DNA of 64,000 nt from Bacillota bacterium (GTDB lineage: Bacteria > Bacillota > Bacilli > Paenibacillales > Paenibacillaceae), in contig JAEWAQ010000083.1 in assembly GCA_023391635.1 (NCBI GenBank), positions 12,938 through 76,937 on the forward strand, written 5' to 3'. Positions 34,601-42,295 of the stretch are shown here, piece after piece. How positions within the stretch are numbered: position 1 is the first letter of the stretch; every line of letters starts with the position of its first letter. The notes beneath the pieces were generated by a model. That model saw nothing but the letters and a program-made list of their open reading frames with translations. It did no database searches and was not told the origin of the DNA. A program made the position numbers and the translations under genes.

Positions 34601-34794
34601 TCCTTGATAACGCGGCCGAGCACGTGGCCAATGTGCGGCTTGCCGTTCGCCGTCGGCGGGCCTTCGTAGAAGACGAAATTCGGCTTGCCATCGCGGTTCG
34701 AGATGGACCGCTTGAACGTGTCCTCCCTGTTCCATTGTTCCAGTATCCGCAGTTCGCGGGTTCTAGCTCGCTCTCTGACATCGACGCGACGCAT
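31696..34794 (-). CDS. ileS: Isoleucyl-tRNA synthetase (long, type 2 form)
   Basis: The product has 1032 residues. HIGH lies at about residues 54-57 (GKPHIGHVLG) and KMSKS at about 587-591 (KMSKSKGNVIDP). The length and architecture, with no C-terminal Cys zinc finger but a long CP1 editing domain and a C-terminal DUF5915-like region, match the eukaryote-like IleS2 type rather than the 920-residue form of Bacillus. IleS2 enzymes are commonly less sensitive to mupirocin. AAAGGGTG precedes ATG 34794. Expression is under the T-box leader upstream. It follows divIVA, as in related genomes. Confidence 0.95.
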   Translation of the reverse strand: MRRVDVRERARTRELRILEQWNREDTFKRSISNRDGKPNFVFYEGPPTANGKPHIGHVLGRVIKDFVSRYKTMSGYRVIRKAGWDTHGLPVELGVEKQLGISGKQEIEKYGVEPFIKKCKESVFEYERQWRELTEAIAYWTDLDDPYITLQNDYIESVWHILATIHDKGLLYRGHRVSPYCPDCQTTLSSHEVAQGYEDVKDLTATAKFRLKDSGEYVLAWTTTPWTLPANVGLAVHPDLAYARVRQNGETYVVAEALADSVIKGEYEKVGTVRGRELVGLAYEPLFTYVNPDGAYRIIDAEYVSDTSGTGIVHIAPAHGEDDNRVARQHGLPMLMVVNNAGRFTDEVTDFAGRFVKDCDLDIVKNLTARGLLYHKEKYEHSYPFCWRCKTPLLYYATESWFIRTTAVKDILIENNKKIAWYPEHLRDGRFGKFLEDLVDWNISRNRYWGTPLNVWVCEDCGKEKTPHSHAELRKWAIGEVPADLELHKPYVDAVHLRCDCGGAMSRTSEVIDVWFDSGSMPFAQYHHPFGDESKFQEQYPADFICEGIDQTRGWFFSLLAVSTLYNGQVPYKSVISTGHVLDENGQKMSKSKGNVIDPWEIIDEFGTDAFRWALLADSAPWNSKRFSKGIVAEAKSKVIDTLVNTHAFYALYADIDGYKPEEHPAGTSVSKLDRWILSRLSTVVGEVRKGLDANDFLNPARAIETFVDELSNWYVRRSRDRFWGSGLTGDKIAAYQTLRETLLTLSRLIAPYAPFISEDVYGNLGGEGSVHLTDFPEENLAAKDPALERDMAAVRAIVELARSVRNESGIKTRQPLSELLVSLSESLDLSAYEEIIMDEINVKKITAVSDESGFVSFLLKLNLKIGGKKYGKNVGPIQQALKSLTSEQSRQVVQGGTFTFASPEGERLEIPLEELLVEKEAKSGFASASSSGVTVALNTEITPELEQEGLVREVIRAVQDLRKKMNLPIERYVDLVLDVDAETEAALRAFPQVLKDNVLVNELSFGKSEETESVAAGDRTIGIRIVTGTGA

Positions 34795-34830
34795 CGCGCA
34801 TCACCCTTTCCAATCGATTGAAATCAACGC

Positions 34831-35139
34831 AAAAAAGCCCCGTCCCGGAAGGGACGAGGCGCGCTCGCGGTACCACCCTTGTTCCGCGGGTTCAAGTCAT
34901 CTTGAGCAAGACGGCCGAACCGCGACACTTAGCTGCCGACCGTAGTCAGCTTGCCCGAATAACGGCGGGCTTCCGGCAACATCTACTGATCGACGATGGC
35001 TATATGCCGCGCCGCGTTCGATGCGCATCTCGGGGACGATATTCAGCCGAATCCGAACATTGGCTCGCACCAACCGCCAACTCTCTGCAGTTCGCGTCAT
35101 TCCGCCTACTGGTTCCCGTCATCGATGTTGCAATCTTAT
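34831..35139 (-). promoter_or_regulatory. T-box leader of ileS (Ile specifier)
   Basis: The leader carries the T-box core AGGGTGGTACCGCG (complement of 34866-34879) and a terminator GCCTCGTCCC / GGGACGGGGC with six T (34831-34860). The stem I GAGAGTTGGCGGTTGGTGCGA pattern is present. The specifier loop presents ATC (complement of 35038-35040), an isoleucine codon. Uncharged tRNA-Ile should stabilise the antiterminator. Confidence 0.93.
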
Positions 35140-35145
35140 TATCTA

Positions 35146-35174
35146 TTTATACGATCATGGGAGGGATTTGTCAA
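35146..35174 (-). promoter_or_regulatory. Sigma-A promoter of ileS
   Basis: On the leftward strand TTGACA (complement of 35169-35174) and TATAAA (complement of 35146-35151) are 17 bp apart, just before the T-box. Confidence 0.9.
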
Positions 35175-35254
35175 ATGGTCTGTCTGTGTTGTTCCCACCA
35201 ATTTACTGCAAAAAAGGCCGCCCGGCGGACAGCCTCTCGTTCGTTCCCGATGAA

Positions 35255-35740
35255 TTATGCTTCCAATTCCCGCGGCTCACGCGTCTCCAGCGTATCCCAG
35301 CCATCCTTGCCGAGCAAGTCAAGCTGCGTCTCCACGAGCGCACGGAACCGGGCACGGTAGATCGCCGCCTGCTTCTTCAATTCCTCGACTTCCAGCGCCA
35401 CCTTGCGTGACTTGGACAGCGCGTCGTTGATGATGCGGTCGGCATTCTTCTCCGCTTCCTTGACGATCAACTGAGCTTCCTTCTTGGCGTTGTTCTTGAG
35501 CTCGTCCGCCGCTTCCTGCGCGACGATGATCGTCTTGCTGAGCGTCTCTTCGATGTTCGTGAAGTGACCTAGCTTCTCCTGCAAAGCTTGATGCTGGCCT
35601 TGCAATTCCTTATGGTCGCGAATCATCGCTTCGTAGTCTTTGATGATCTGGTCGAGAAATTCGTTTACCTCGTCTTCGTCGTATCCGCGCAGCCGACGTC
35701 CGAATTCCTTATTGTGAATATCCAGTGGCGATAATGGCAT
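35255..35740 (-). CDS. divIVA: Cell-division protein DivIVA
   Basis: The product has 161 residues. The N-terminal lipid-binding domain begins MPLSPLDIHNKEFGRRLRGY, with EDEVNEFLDQIIKDYE next. Long coiled coils fill about 30-140. It senses negative membrane curvature at poles and septa. GGAGG stands before the ATG at 35740. It is last in the ylm/sepF block before the ileS promoter, the conserved Bacilli arrangement. Confidence 0.96.
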   Translation of the reverse strand: MPLSPLDIHNKEFGRRLRGYDEDEVNEFLDQIIKDYEAMIRDHKELQGQHQALQEKLGHFTNIEETLSKTIIVAQEAADELKNNAKKEAQLIVKEAEKNADRIINDALSKSRKVALEVEELKKQAAIYRARFRALVETQLDLLGKDGWDTLETREPRELEA

Positions 35741-35830
35741 GGTCTGCCTCCTTGATCATGTTTTCCGAATAAATCTATTTCTCTATACATGACTCTTTTC
35801 GACGGAAGCGACAAAAATCCTGCTGAACCG

Positions 35831-36619
35831 CTACACAAATTTGCCGATGCGTACCCTCGTTCTGCCGCTTTTCGACAAACCTTCCACTTCCAAAACGCGA
35901 AATCGACCGAACCCCTTCATCGAGACGACGTCGCCTGCCCGCAGCGTTGTCGAAGGATCCTCTTCGGTCTTCCAATTCACCCGGCAGCGCCCGGCGCGGA
36001 TCGGCTCCACAATCTTCGTTCGGCTCAGCCGGAACACGTCGCTGGCGATGCCGTCCAGCCGCATGGATGCGACCGATAGCGACATCTCCGCCAGCTCCTG
36101 ATTCGTCTCCTGCAGTGCGGACAATGGCAGTACGGATGCCGTCACATCTGCGCGGTGAACTTGTTTGAGATGACCCAAGAGAAAATCTCCGATCTCTTCG
36201 GCAATGAGCACATGGCAGCCGTCAGCGCGAACATGGAGATCTCCGATCCTGTCGCGCTTGATGCCGAGTCCCAGCAAGGCGCCGAGATAATCGCCGTGAT
36301 CAAGCTCAGCCACCTGCTTGTCCTCGGAGGCGATCGCCAGCACGGCAATGCCCATGTCTTCGGCGTCCAGCACCCGGTAGTCCGGCGCGACAAGCGCCCG
36401 CTTGCGCTCGGCATTCGCCGTTCCTCCGTCCAGACGGATCGTGGCATCGGGATTCCGGTTCGCCAGCGCAAACAAAATATGCGCCTGACGGGGGTCGAGA
36501 AAATCGGTCCGCCGCAACTCATGACGTTCGGCAGCCCGATTGACCCACTCCCAGGCGCGGTCGACGAATGCTTTCTCATCCGGGTGAAAATGTTCGTAAA
36601 TCTCGTTGATCTTAGTCAT
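35831..36619 (-). CDS. ylmH: S4-domain RNA-binding protein YlmH
   Basis: The product has 262 residues. The N-terminal YlmH domain (EHFHPDEKAFVDRAWEW...) is followed by a C-terminal S4 domain (about 180-245, LRAGDVVSMKGFGRFRVLEV). In Bacilli the gene sits between ylmG and divIVA, and the protein has been linked to ribosome quality control. The start at 36619 lies two bases after the YggT-family stop; an upstream in-frame ATG falls inside that gene. Confidence 0.92.
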   Translation of the reverse strand: MTKINEIYEHFHPDEKAFVDRAWEWVNRAAERHELRRTDFLDPRQAHILFALANRNPDATIRLDGGTANAERKRALVAPDYRVLDAEDMGIAVLAIASEDKQVAELDHGDYLGALLGLGIKRDRIGDLHVRADGCHVLIAEEIGDFLLGHLKQVHRADVTASVLPLSALQETNQELAEMSLSVASMRLDGIASDVFRLSRTKIVEPIRAGRCRVNWKTEEDPSTTLRAGDVVSMKGFGRFRVLEVEGLSKSGRTRVRIGKFV

Positions 36620-36620
36620 T

Positions 36621-36893
36621 TTACGCGTTACCGAACAGATTGATAATCGCATGCAAGCCGTAAGCGACGAATTGCAGTGCGATCAGCGCGATGATGGGCG
36701 ATATGTCAAGTACCCCGCCGATCGGCGGAATCAGCCGGCGGAACGGCCGCAAATACGGCTCCACCAGCTTGCCGAGAAATTCCCCGACGAAGCTCTCGCG
36801 AACGGCCGGCAGCCAAGACATCAACACGTAGATCAACACCATATAGAAGTAAATCCGATAAATCAAGTCCACAAATTGATGAAGTTCGTACAA
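36621..36893 (-). CDS. ylmG: YggT-family membrane protein YlmG
   Basis: The product has 90 residues with two hydrophobic segments (about 5-30 and 58-85) and the family motif RPFRRLIPPIGGVLDISPII between them. YggT proteins are small membrane factors found in division clusters. It lies nine bases after sepF and two before ylmH. Confidence 0.92.
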   Translation of the reverse strand: MYELHQFVDLIYRIYFYMVLIYVLMSWLPAVRESFVGEFLGKLVEPYLRPFRRLIPPIGGVLDISPIIALIALQFVAYGLHAIINLFGNA

Positions 36894-36901
36894 ACCTTAT
36901 G

Positions 36902-37360
36902 TCACCTCATTTTCGGATGGTCGGCATCCTCCGTGTACATCTCCGTGATCGTGCCCGACACTTCGACGGAATCCGGCGTGCACAGGAAAATATCGGGTCC
37001 CAGCTTGGAAATATGGCCGCCGAGCGCATAGACGGTACCGCTAAGAAAATCGACGATTCGGATCGCCTGCTCCCGGCGAATGCGCTGCAAATTGACAACG
37101 ACGGAGCGGCGCATCTTCAAGTGATCGGCGATTTCCTGTGCTTCGTCATAAGTTCGCGGCTCGGTCAACACCATCCGCGCGTTCTTCTGCGAATGAAGAC
37201 TGACCACATTATTCTTACCCCCATTCCTACGCGCTTCGAACGGGGAAGTTTCACTTTCTTGTTCTTGCTGTGCGCGTTGGCGCTCATTGTGGACATCCTG
37301 TTCCACTTCTTCCTCTTCCTGCAATCCTAAGTAATTCAAAAATCTGTTCATAACTCCCAC
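36902..37360 (-). CDS. sepF: Cell-division protein SepF
   Basis: The product has 152 residues. A membrane-binding amphipathic helix (MGVMNRFLNYLGL) leads to an acidic linker and the SepF core, with RTYDEAQEIADHLKMRRSVV near residue 75 and RIVDFLSGTVYALGG near 110. It polymerises and aligns FtsZ filaments. GTG at 37360 is preferred because GGAGGAGGG lies seven bases upstream and it gives the usual GVMN start; an ATG at 37351 is nearer but worse spaced. Confidence 0.94.
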   Translation of the reverse strand: MGVMNRFLNYLGLQEEEEVEQDVHNERQRAQQEQESETSPFEARRNGGKNNVVSLHSQKNARMVLTEPRTYDEAQEIADHLKMRRSVVVNLQRIRREQAIRIVDFLSGTVYALGGHISKLGPDIFLCTPDSVEVSGTITEMYTEDADHPKMR

Positions 37361-37417
37361 TTCCGATCCCTCCTCCATCGTATACCCATCCTGTAAGCGG
37401 CATGCGGCCCTTGCGAA

Positions 37418-38116
37418 TTAACGGGCCTCTATTTCTTCTTTCCCGACGAGCACCGTCCCTAAACGTACCCAGGTCGCGCCTTCCTCCACCGCTGCTTCGA
37501 AGTCTCCGGACATGCCCATGGACAGCTCGGTCAGCGGTCTTTCCGTGAGCGCCTCCCGGTTGAGCTCGTCCCTCAGCTCCCGCAAGGCGCGGAATACGGG
37601 ACGCGCTTGCTCCGGGTCCGTGTCCAGCGGAGCCATCGTCATCAGACCGATCGGGTCGATGGACGGATAATCCCGCAGGCTGCGGATGAATTCCCGTGCC
37701 GCTTCCGGTGTCAGACCGTGCTTGCTCGTTTCTCCGGAAACGTTGACCTGCAAGAAACACGGCACTTGCAACTGCAGCGCTTGCGCTCGCTTGTCGATCG
37801 CCTCCGCCAAGGATGCACGGTCCAGCGAGTGGATATAGTCGAAGCGCCCGATAACGTCCTTCACCTTGTTCGTCTGAAGGGAGCCTATGTAATGGAAGAC
37901 GGCTTGTCCCTTCAAAGCTTCCCACTTGTCTCTGGCGTCAGGCCAGCGGTTCTCCCCGATATGGTGGGCTCCCGCCTGCACGACGGCTGCCGCCGTGGCT
38001 GCAGACACGTATTTCGTCACGGCGATAATCTTCACGTCTTCCCGTCTGCGGCCGCTCCGGGCGCATGCATCCGCAATACGCTGATCTACGCTGCTCATAC
38101 TGTTTTCCAGCGTCAA
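37418..38116 (-). CDS. ylmE: PLP homeostasis protein YggS/YlmE
   Basis: The product has 232 residues. The PLP-binding Lys lies in IIAVTKYVSAATAAAVV near residue 35. GENRWPDARDKW, HYIGSLQTNK and a C-terminal SMGMSGDFEAAVEEGATWVRLGT phosphate-binding loop complete the fold. It helps keep pyridoxal phosphate in balance. TTG at 38116 has GAGGTG eight bases upstream. It follows ylmD with an eight-base gap. Confidence 0.93.
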   Translation of the reverse strand: MTLENSMSSVDQRIADACARSGRRREDVKIIAVTKYVSAATAAAVVQAGAHHIGENRWPDARDKWEALKGQAVFHYIGSLQTNKVKDVIGRFDYIHSLDRASLAEAIDKRAQALQLQVPCFLQVNVSGETSKHGLTPEAAREFIRSLRDYPSIDPIGLMTMAPLDTDPEQARPVFRALRELRDELNREALTERPLTELSMGMSGDFEAAVEEGATWVRLGTVLVGKEEIEAR

Positions 38117-38123
38117 CGGACGT

Positions 38124-38921
38124 TCACCTCGATTTCTTGCCCAACCAACTCATCATTCGGCCCGTTGCCCCCTTCTCCACGCGATGGGAGAAGAAGATGT
38201 CGGTTCGACAACCGGTGCACCATGAAGATAATTCGATACGATCGGGCATGATTCCTGCTTTTATCATAAAGTGTCGGTTCAATTGTTTCAAGTCGAGCAT
38301 TTCCTTGCCCGGCCGCGAAGGCGTCAGGATGCTGTCGACATACGCCAGATCGCGGACATGCCGGATGACCGCGTCGTCCACTTCGTAGCAGCAAACGCCG
38401 ATTGACGGTCCGATGGCGGCGCGAAGATCGGAAGGCCTCGTACCGTAAGCTTCCGACATTCCGCGCACCGTCTGCCCTGCGATGTCTGCAACGGCGCCTT
38501 TCCACCCGGCATGCGCGAGCCCGATCGCTCCTGTCTTCGGATCGTGAAAATAAAGCGGCACGCAATCGGCGAAAAATTGGACGAGGAGCACGTCGGGTTC
38601 ATCCGTAATGAGCGCATCCGTATCCGAGCACGCCGACGTCCGGTCCATCCGGCCGCTGCCGGCGTCTTCACGGCGAATGACGCGCACGCGCGCGCCGTGC
38701 ACTTGTTCTCCGCATGTCCAGGCTTCGAACCGCCAGCCGATCGCATCAAGGATCGCTCGCCGCCTGGCGACAACTGCTGCGGCATCGTCACCTACATGCA
38801 GCGCCGTATTGCCGGCGAACCTTGTCGTGAAGCCGGCCGAAAGGCCGGGTTCCCGGCACCATTCGGCGAGCGGAAGCAGCGGCTGTTTACGTGTGGCAGA
38901 ATCCAGGTTGAACGGTTCCAT
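38124..38921 (-). CDS. pgeF: Polyphenol-oxidase-fold protein PgeF/YlmD
   Basis: The product has 265 residues of the YfiH/PgeF family. The metal-binding His and Cys residues lie in QVHGA (His), QFFADCVPLYFHD (Cys) and GLAHAGWKG (His). The E. coli homologue edits misincorporated amino acids in peptidoglycan. ATG 38921 follows GAGGTGG at eight bases. It sits between ylmC and ylmE, the usual order. Confidence 0.92.
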   Translation of the reverse strand: MEPFNLDSATRKQPLLPLAEWCREPGLSAGFTTRFAGNTALHVGDDAAAVVARRRAILDAIGWRFEAWTCGEQVHGARVRVIRREDAGSGRMDRTSACSDTDALITDEPDVLLVQFFADCVPLYFHDPKTGAIGLAHAGWKGAVADIAGQTVRGMSEAYGTRPSDLRAAIGPSIGVCCYEVDDAVIRHVRDLAYVDSILTPSRPGKEMLDLKQLNRHFMIKAGIMPDRIELSSWCTGCRTDIFFSHRVEKGATGRMMSWLGKKSR

Positions 38922-38979
38922 TCGGGTAACCACCTCTGGCTGCAAGTGTATCACATTCGAAGGCTCGGGTTAAGCGGTC

Positions 38980-39258
38980 CTAACGTCCCGATTGTTCCGG
39001 CTGGTCCTCCGTCCGGTACGTCTTGGCGTCGTCCAGCCGCACGAGAATCACGTCCGCCCCGATCTTGACGATGTTGCGCCATGGGATGACGACATCGTTG
39101 CCTCCGCCTAACATGCCGAAAAACCGGGTCGCCGTCGGCACGACGATCGCTTCGATGCGCCCCTGCCGCAGATCCAGCTCCAGGTCGCTGATCTGGCCGA
39201 GCTTCTTGCCGTCCACGATATTGATGACGTCCTTCGTCTGAAAATCGGAAATTTTCAC
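38980..39258 (-). CDS. ylmC: PRC-barrel sporulation protein YlmC/YmxH
   Basis: The product has 92 residues. It starts at GTG (VKISDFQTKDVINI) 39258, after a GGCGGAG site, and matches the YlmC/YmxH family. A single PRC-barrel covers most of it (GKKLGQISDLELDLRQGRIEAI, then FFGMLGGGNDVVIPWRNI). It lies between sigG and ylmD, as in Bacillus. A longer frame upstream overlaps the sigG terminator and is unlikely. Confidence 0.88.
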   Translation of the reverse strand: MKISDFQTKDVINIVDGKKLGQISDLELDLRQGRIEAIVVPTATRFFGMLGGGNDVVIPWRNIVKIGADVILVRLDDAKTYRTEDQPEQSGR

Positions 39259-39332
39259 CGCTCCGCCGCCCCCTGTCGCAATCGCCTCCCTACAATATAT
39301 GAGCCGGTCCCGCATTGCATCCCCGACACACA

Positions 39333-39359
39333 AGAAAAAAGCAGGCCTCAAAGGCCCGC
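39333..39359 (-). terminator. Terminator of sigG
   Basis: On the leftward strand GCGGGCC pairs with GGCCTGC (one G-T pair) around a five-base loop, then TTTTTTC. Confidence 0.85.
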
Positions 39360-39371
39360 CTTCATCATCCG

Positions 39372-40151
39372 TTATTTTACGTGCTTCTGCATCTGTTGAA
39401 TAGCCGACTTCTCGAGCCGGGACACCTGCGCTTGCGAAATCCCGATCTCGTCGGCCACCTCCATCTGCGTCTTGCCTTCGAAAAACCGCATCGAGAGAAT
39501 CATTTTCTCCCGGTCGTTCAGCTTTCGCATCGCCTCTCTCAGGGCGATTTCCTCAATCCATTGAATATCCTTGTTGCGTTCGTCGCTGATCTGGTCCATC
39601 ACGTAGATCGGGTCGCCCCCGTCATGGTAGATCGGCTCGAACAGCGACACCGGGTCCTGAATCGCATCAAGCGCGAAGACGATATCTTCCTTGGAAACGC
39701 CGAGCGCTTCGGATATTTCCACGATCGTCGGTTCCCTGGCATGCTGGTTCGTCAGTTGATCCCGCACCTGCAGCGCTTTGTACGCGATGTCGCGCAAGCT
39801 GCGCGATACGCGAATCGGATTGTTGTCGCGCAAGTATCGCCTGATTTCCCCGATGATCATCGGTACGGCATAGGTAGAGAAGCGAACGTTCTGGCCGAGA
39901 TCGAAATTATCGATGGCTTTCATCAGTCCGATACAGCCGACTTGAAACAAGTCGTCCACGAATTCGCCCCGATTGTTGAACCGCTGGATGACGCTAAGCA
40001 CCAGGCGCAAATTGCCGTTGACCAGCTTTTCCCGGGCTTCCCACTCTCCGCGGGTTTGCAGGGCGAGGAACAATTCCCTCATTTCGACATTGGTCAGAAC
40101 GGGCAGCTTAGAGGTGTCTACGCCGCAAATCTCCACTTTGTTGCGGGTCAA
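39372..40151 (-). CDS. sigG: Forespore sigma factor SigG
   Basis: The product has 259 residues. The N-terminus TRNKVEICGVDTSKLPVLTN and the core NGNLRLVLSVIQRFNNRGE are nearly the same as Bacillus SigG, so TTG at 40151 is the start (GGGAGG seven to eight bases upstream). Region 2 has YAVPMIIGEIRRYLRDNNPI. Region 4 ends AQVSRLEKSAIQQM. It drives late forespore genes after engulfment. It follows sigE with a 74-bp gap that may carry its own sigma-F/G promoter. Confidence 0.96.
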   Translation of the reverse strand: MTRNKVEICGVDTSKLPVLTNVEMRELFLALQTRGEWEAREKLVNGNLRLVLSVIQRFNNRGEFVDDLFQVGCIGLMKAIDNFDLGQNVRFSTYAVPMIIGEIRRYLRDNNPIRVSRSLRDIAYKALQVRDQLTNQHAREPTIVEISEALGVSKEDIVFALDAIQDPVSLFEPIYHDGGDPIYVMDQISDERNKDIQWIEEIALREAMRKLNDREKMILSMRFFEGKTQMEVADEIGISQAQVSRLEKSAIQQMQKHVK

Positions 40152-40185
40152 TGCACATTCCTCCCGGGAGCAGACGTTACTGTAA

Positions 40186-40213
40186 AGTATCTCCTGGGCA
40201 GGGCATTTTATTC
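40186..40213 (-). promoter_or_regulatory. Possible sigma-F/G promoter before sigG
   Basis: On the leftward strand GAATA (complement of 40209-40213) is followed after 14 bp by GGAGATACT (complement of 40186-40194), close to the GYATA / GGnnAnAnTR form of sigma-F and sigma-G promoters. Two positions deviate. Confidence 0.5.
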
Positions 40214-40225
40214 CGCTGCAGACCG

Positions 40226-40948
40226 TCAAACCATTTTGTTGAACTCCTTGCGCAGCCGCTTGATGATCCGCTTCTCAAGCCTGGAAATGTACGATTGCGA
40301 GATGCCGAGCAGGTCCGCCACGTCCTTCTGCGTCTTCTCTTCTCCGTCCGCAAGGCCGAATCGCAGTTCCATGATCGTCCGCTCCCGTTCGCTTAGCTTG
40401 TCTAACGCTTTGTGGAGCAGCTTGCGGTCCACCTGTTCCTCGATATTGCGGTAGATCGTATCGTTCTCCGTGCCGAGCACGTCGGAGAGCAGCAGCTCGT
40501 TGCCGTCCCAATCGATGTTCAGCGGCTCGTCGAACGACACCTCCGTGCGCGTCTTGCTGTTGCGGCGCAAATACATCAGAATCTCGTTCTCGATGCAACG
40601 GGAAGCATACGTGGCGAGCTTGATTTTCTTCTCCGGATCGAACGTGTTCACCGCCTTGATCAGACCGATCGCACCGATCGACACCAGATCTTCGATATGA
40701 ATGCCGGTGTTCTCGAATTTGCGCGCGATGTAGACGACGAGGCGCAAATTCCGTTCGATCAGCATCGCCCGGATGGCAGCGTCCCCCGTGGACAAGCGAC
40801 CGAGCAAATACTCTTCTTCCTCCCTGCTAAGCGGCGGAGGGAGCGCTTCGCTTCCTCCGATGTAGTAAACTTCCTCGCTCTTCCAACCGAGCCAGAACAA
40901 CAGGCGATAGAGGGACAGTTGCGACATCAGCTTCCATTTGGCGAACAT
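40226..40948 (-). CDS. sigE: Mother-cell sigma factor SigE
   Basis: The product has 240 residues. The N-terminal pro-sequence and hydrophobic segment (about 5-25, MSQLSLYRLLFWLGWK) anchor pro-SigE at the septum until SpoIIGA cuts it. Region 2 has NLRLVVYIARKFENTGIHIEDL and YASRCIENEILMYLRR. Region 4 ends QSYISRLEKRIIKRL. It directs early mother-cell genes. AGGAGG lies before ATG 40948. It is co-transcribed with spoIIGA from the spoIIG-type promoter. Confidence 0.97.
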   Translation of the reverse strand: MFAKWKLMSQLSLYRLLFWLGWKSEEVYYIGGSEALPPPLSREEEEYLLGRLSTGDAAIRAMLIERNLRLVVYIARKFENTGIHIEDLVSIGAIGLIKAVNTFDPEKKIKLATYASRCIENEILMYLRRNSKTRTEVSFDEPLNIDWDGNELLLSDVLGTENDTIYRNIEEQVDRKLLHKALDKLSERERTIMELRFGLADGEEKTQKDVADLLGISQSYISRLEKRIIKRLRKEFNKMV

Positions 40949-40965
40949 GGGTGCATAACCTCCTG

Positions 40966-41928
40966 TCAGGCAGGCTGGGATGAGGCCGGCTGGGCTTGGC
41001 CGGCATGAATCAGCTCGGGATGCAGAATCGCCCGATACGCCCCTTCGGATGACAAGGTACCGCCGTCAAGCCCGATCAGCACCCGATCGACATGCAGCGG
41101 CGGCATGTCCTTCTGACTGAGCTCGATGGCGTCGGGCTTGACTGCGAGCATGAGCCGCGTTTTGCCGTTCACCCCGCGATAGGGAACGAGCCGAATGCGG
41201 TTCATCCAAGGGAAGGCGTCCGGCCCCGCTTCGCCGAGTTCGGTCAAGAGGATGTCGGCCGACTCCGTTTGCAGCCTGCCGCACCAATCCTGCGGCAGTT
41301 GCTGTTGCCAGACGGCCGCTTCCATGATCATGACCGGCGTACGCGTGATAGGATCGAAAAGGCGATTGCCCGTGTCCAGCAAGGCGGACACGTCCCACGA
41401 TTGCTCGCCGATTCGAATCGTCGCTTGCCATACCAGCGCCGATGTGTCGGCTTGCCTGCGCCTGCCCTCGGACGTGCTATGGAACAGCCGCACCGACAAG
41501 ATGAAGGCAAGTGCGAACAGCGCCAGCTGCATACGCCAGTCCAGGACGATGCTCCCTTGCTCGGTGATCGTCATGCCGCTCCATGGCGAACCTGACGCGC
41601 GAACGAGCGAGCTTAGTCCGAGGACGCCGCCGAGCGTGACGAAGTTGACCGCATAGAAGACGCCGAACGTCCGCAAGTAAGCGAGCGGTCCGCCATAGCC
41701 GAACGTGATGAGCACCATCCATGCGGAGACGGCAAGCTTGGCCCCCAGCGAGTACAAGTATGGAACGTCCGCCCAGAAAATCGCGGCCGCATATGCCGCT
41801 CCCAGGGCGGCTGCCGATGCGACACGCCATCGCGCCGGTTTCAGGCTGCGCGCCTTGGCAGTGGCCAACAGCACCGTGCCGTCGACTGCCAGGTTCGTGA
41901 GAAAGACCAGGTCCACATAGACAATCAT
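40966..41928 (-). CDS. spoIIGA: SigE-processing protease SpoIIGA
   Basis: The product has 320 residues. Five or so membrane helices (about 1-150) precede a cytoplasmic aspartic-protease domain whose catalytic Asp lies in DVSALLDTGNRLFD near residue 185. It processes pro-SigE after signalling from the forespore. ATG 41928 follows GGGGGG; a longer start is possible but unsupported. It heads the spoIIGA-sigE-sigG order. Confidence 0.94.
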   Translation of the reverse strand: MIVYVDLVFLTNLAVDGTVLLATAKARSLKPARWRVASAAALGAAYAAAIFWADVPYLYSLGAKLAVSAWMVLITFGYGGPLAYLRTFGVFYAVNFVTLGGVLGLSSLVRASGSPWSGMTITEQGSIVLDWRMQLALFALAFILSVRLFHSTSEGRRRQADTSALVWQATIRIGEQSWDVSALLDTGNRLFDPITRTPVMIMEAAVWQQQLPQDWCGRLQTESADILLTELGEAGPDAFPWMNRIRLVPYRGVNGKTRLMLAVKPDAIELSQKDMPPLHVDRVLIGLDGGTLSSEGAYRAILHPELIHAGQAQPASSQPA

Positions 41929-41999
41929 GGCGAAGCCCCCCACCCTACATCTCCCGGAGATGACCGCTTGTCAGGACGGGGCCGGGCTGGAATGAACCC

Positions 42000-42067
42000 A
42001 GTATACCCGCTGCGTCGGCCGATGTCTGTCTAATCTTGCCTGCCGTTTCGGCGATTTTTTTGGCGAA
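42000..42067 (-). promoter_or_regulatory. spoIIG-type promoter with Spo0A boxes
   Basis: On the leftward strand TAGACA (complement of 42027-42032) and TATACT (complement of 42000-42005) are separated by 21 bp, the long spacer known for spoIIG. A perfect 0A box TGGCGAA (plus strand, 42061-42067) and a near-match at 42047-42053 lie upstream. The -35 box is weak, as expected if Spo0A~P is needed. Confidence 0.65.
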
Positions 42068-42068
42068 A

Positions 42069-42185
42069 AAGCGGCGGTAGGCGGGGGTGATGCGGCGGGG
42101 TGCGTTAAGAAGAAAATCGACTCTGCTTTGTCCGGAGAGCGGCGGTGAAGCGGCGTTAAGTCGATAATCGACTTTTTACGCATGG
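42069..42185. repeat. Imperfect GC-rich repeat in the ftsZ-spoIIGA gap
   Basis: Two related segments carry GCGGCGG...GCGTTAAG followed by ATCGACT (about 42069-42123 and 42141-42175). The second also forms AAGTCGA/TCGACTT. It looks like a short intergenic repeat. The gap 41929-42295 otherwise holds the spoIIG promoter and the ftsZ terminator. Confidence 0.4.
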
Positions 42186-42207
42186 AAGAGGATCGATTTC
42201 ATGAACA

Positions 42208-42261
42208 AACAGCCTGCAACCGTGAACGTGTCTAGGCACAAGTTCACGGTTGCAGGCTGTT
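42208..42261 (-). terminator. Terminator of ftsZ
   Basis: A perfect 20-bp stem (42208-42227 with 42242-42261) encloses a 14-base loop. The leftward strand then reads TTTGTT. It lies 34 bp after the ftsZ stop. Confidence 0.75.
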
Positions 42262-42295
42262 CATTAATCATCTCATAAAGATTTATATTTACTTT

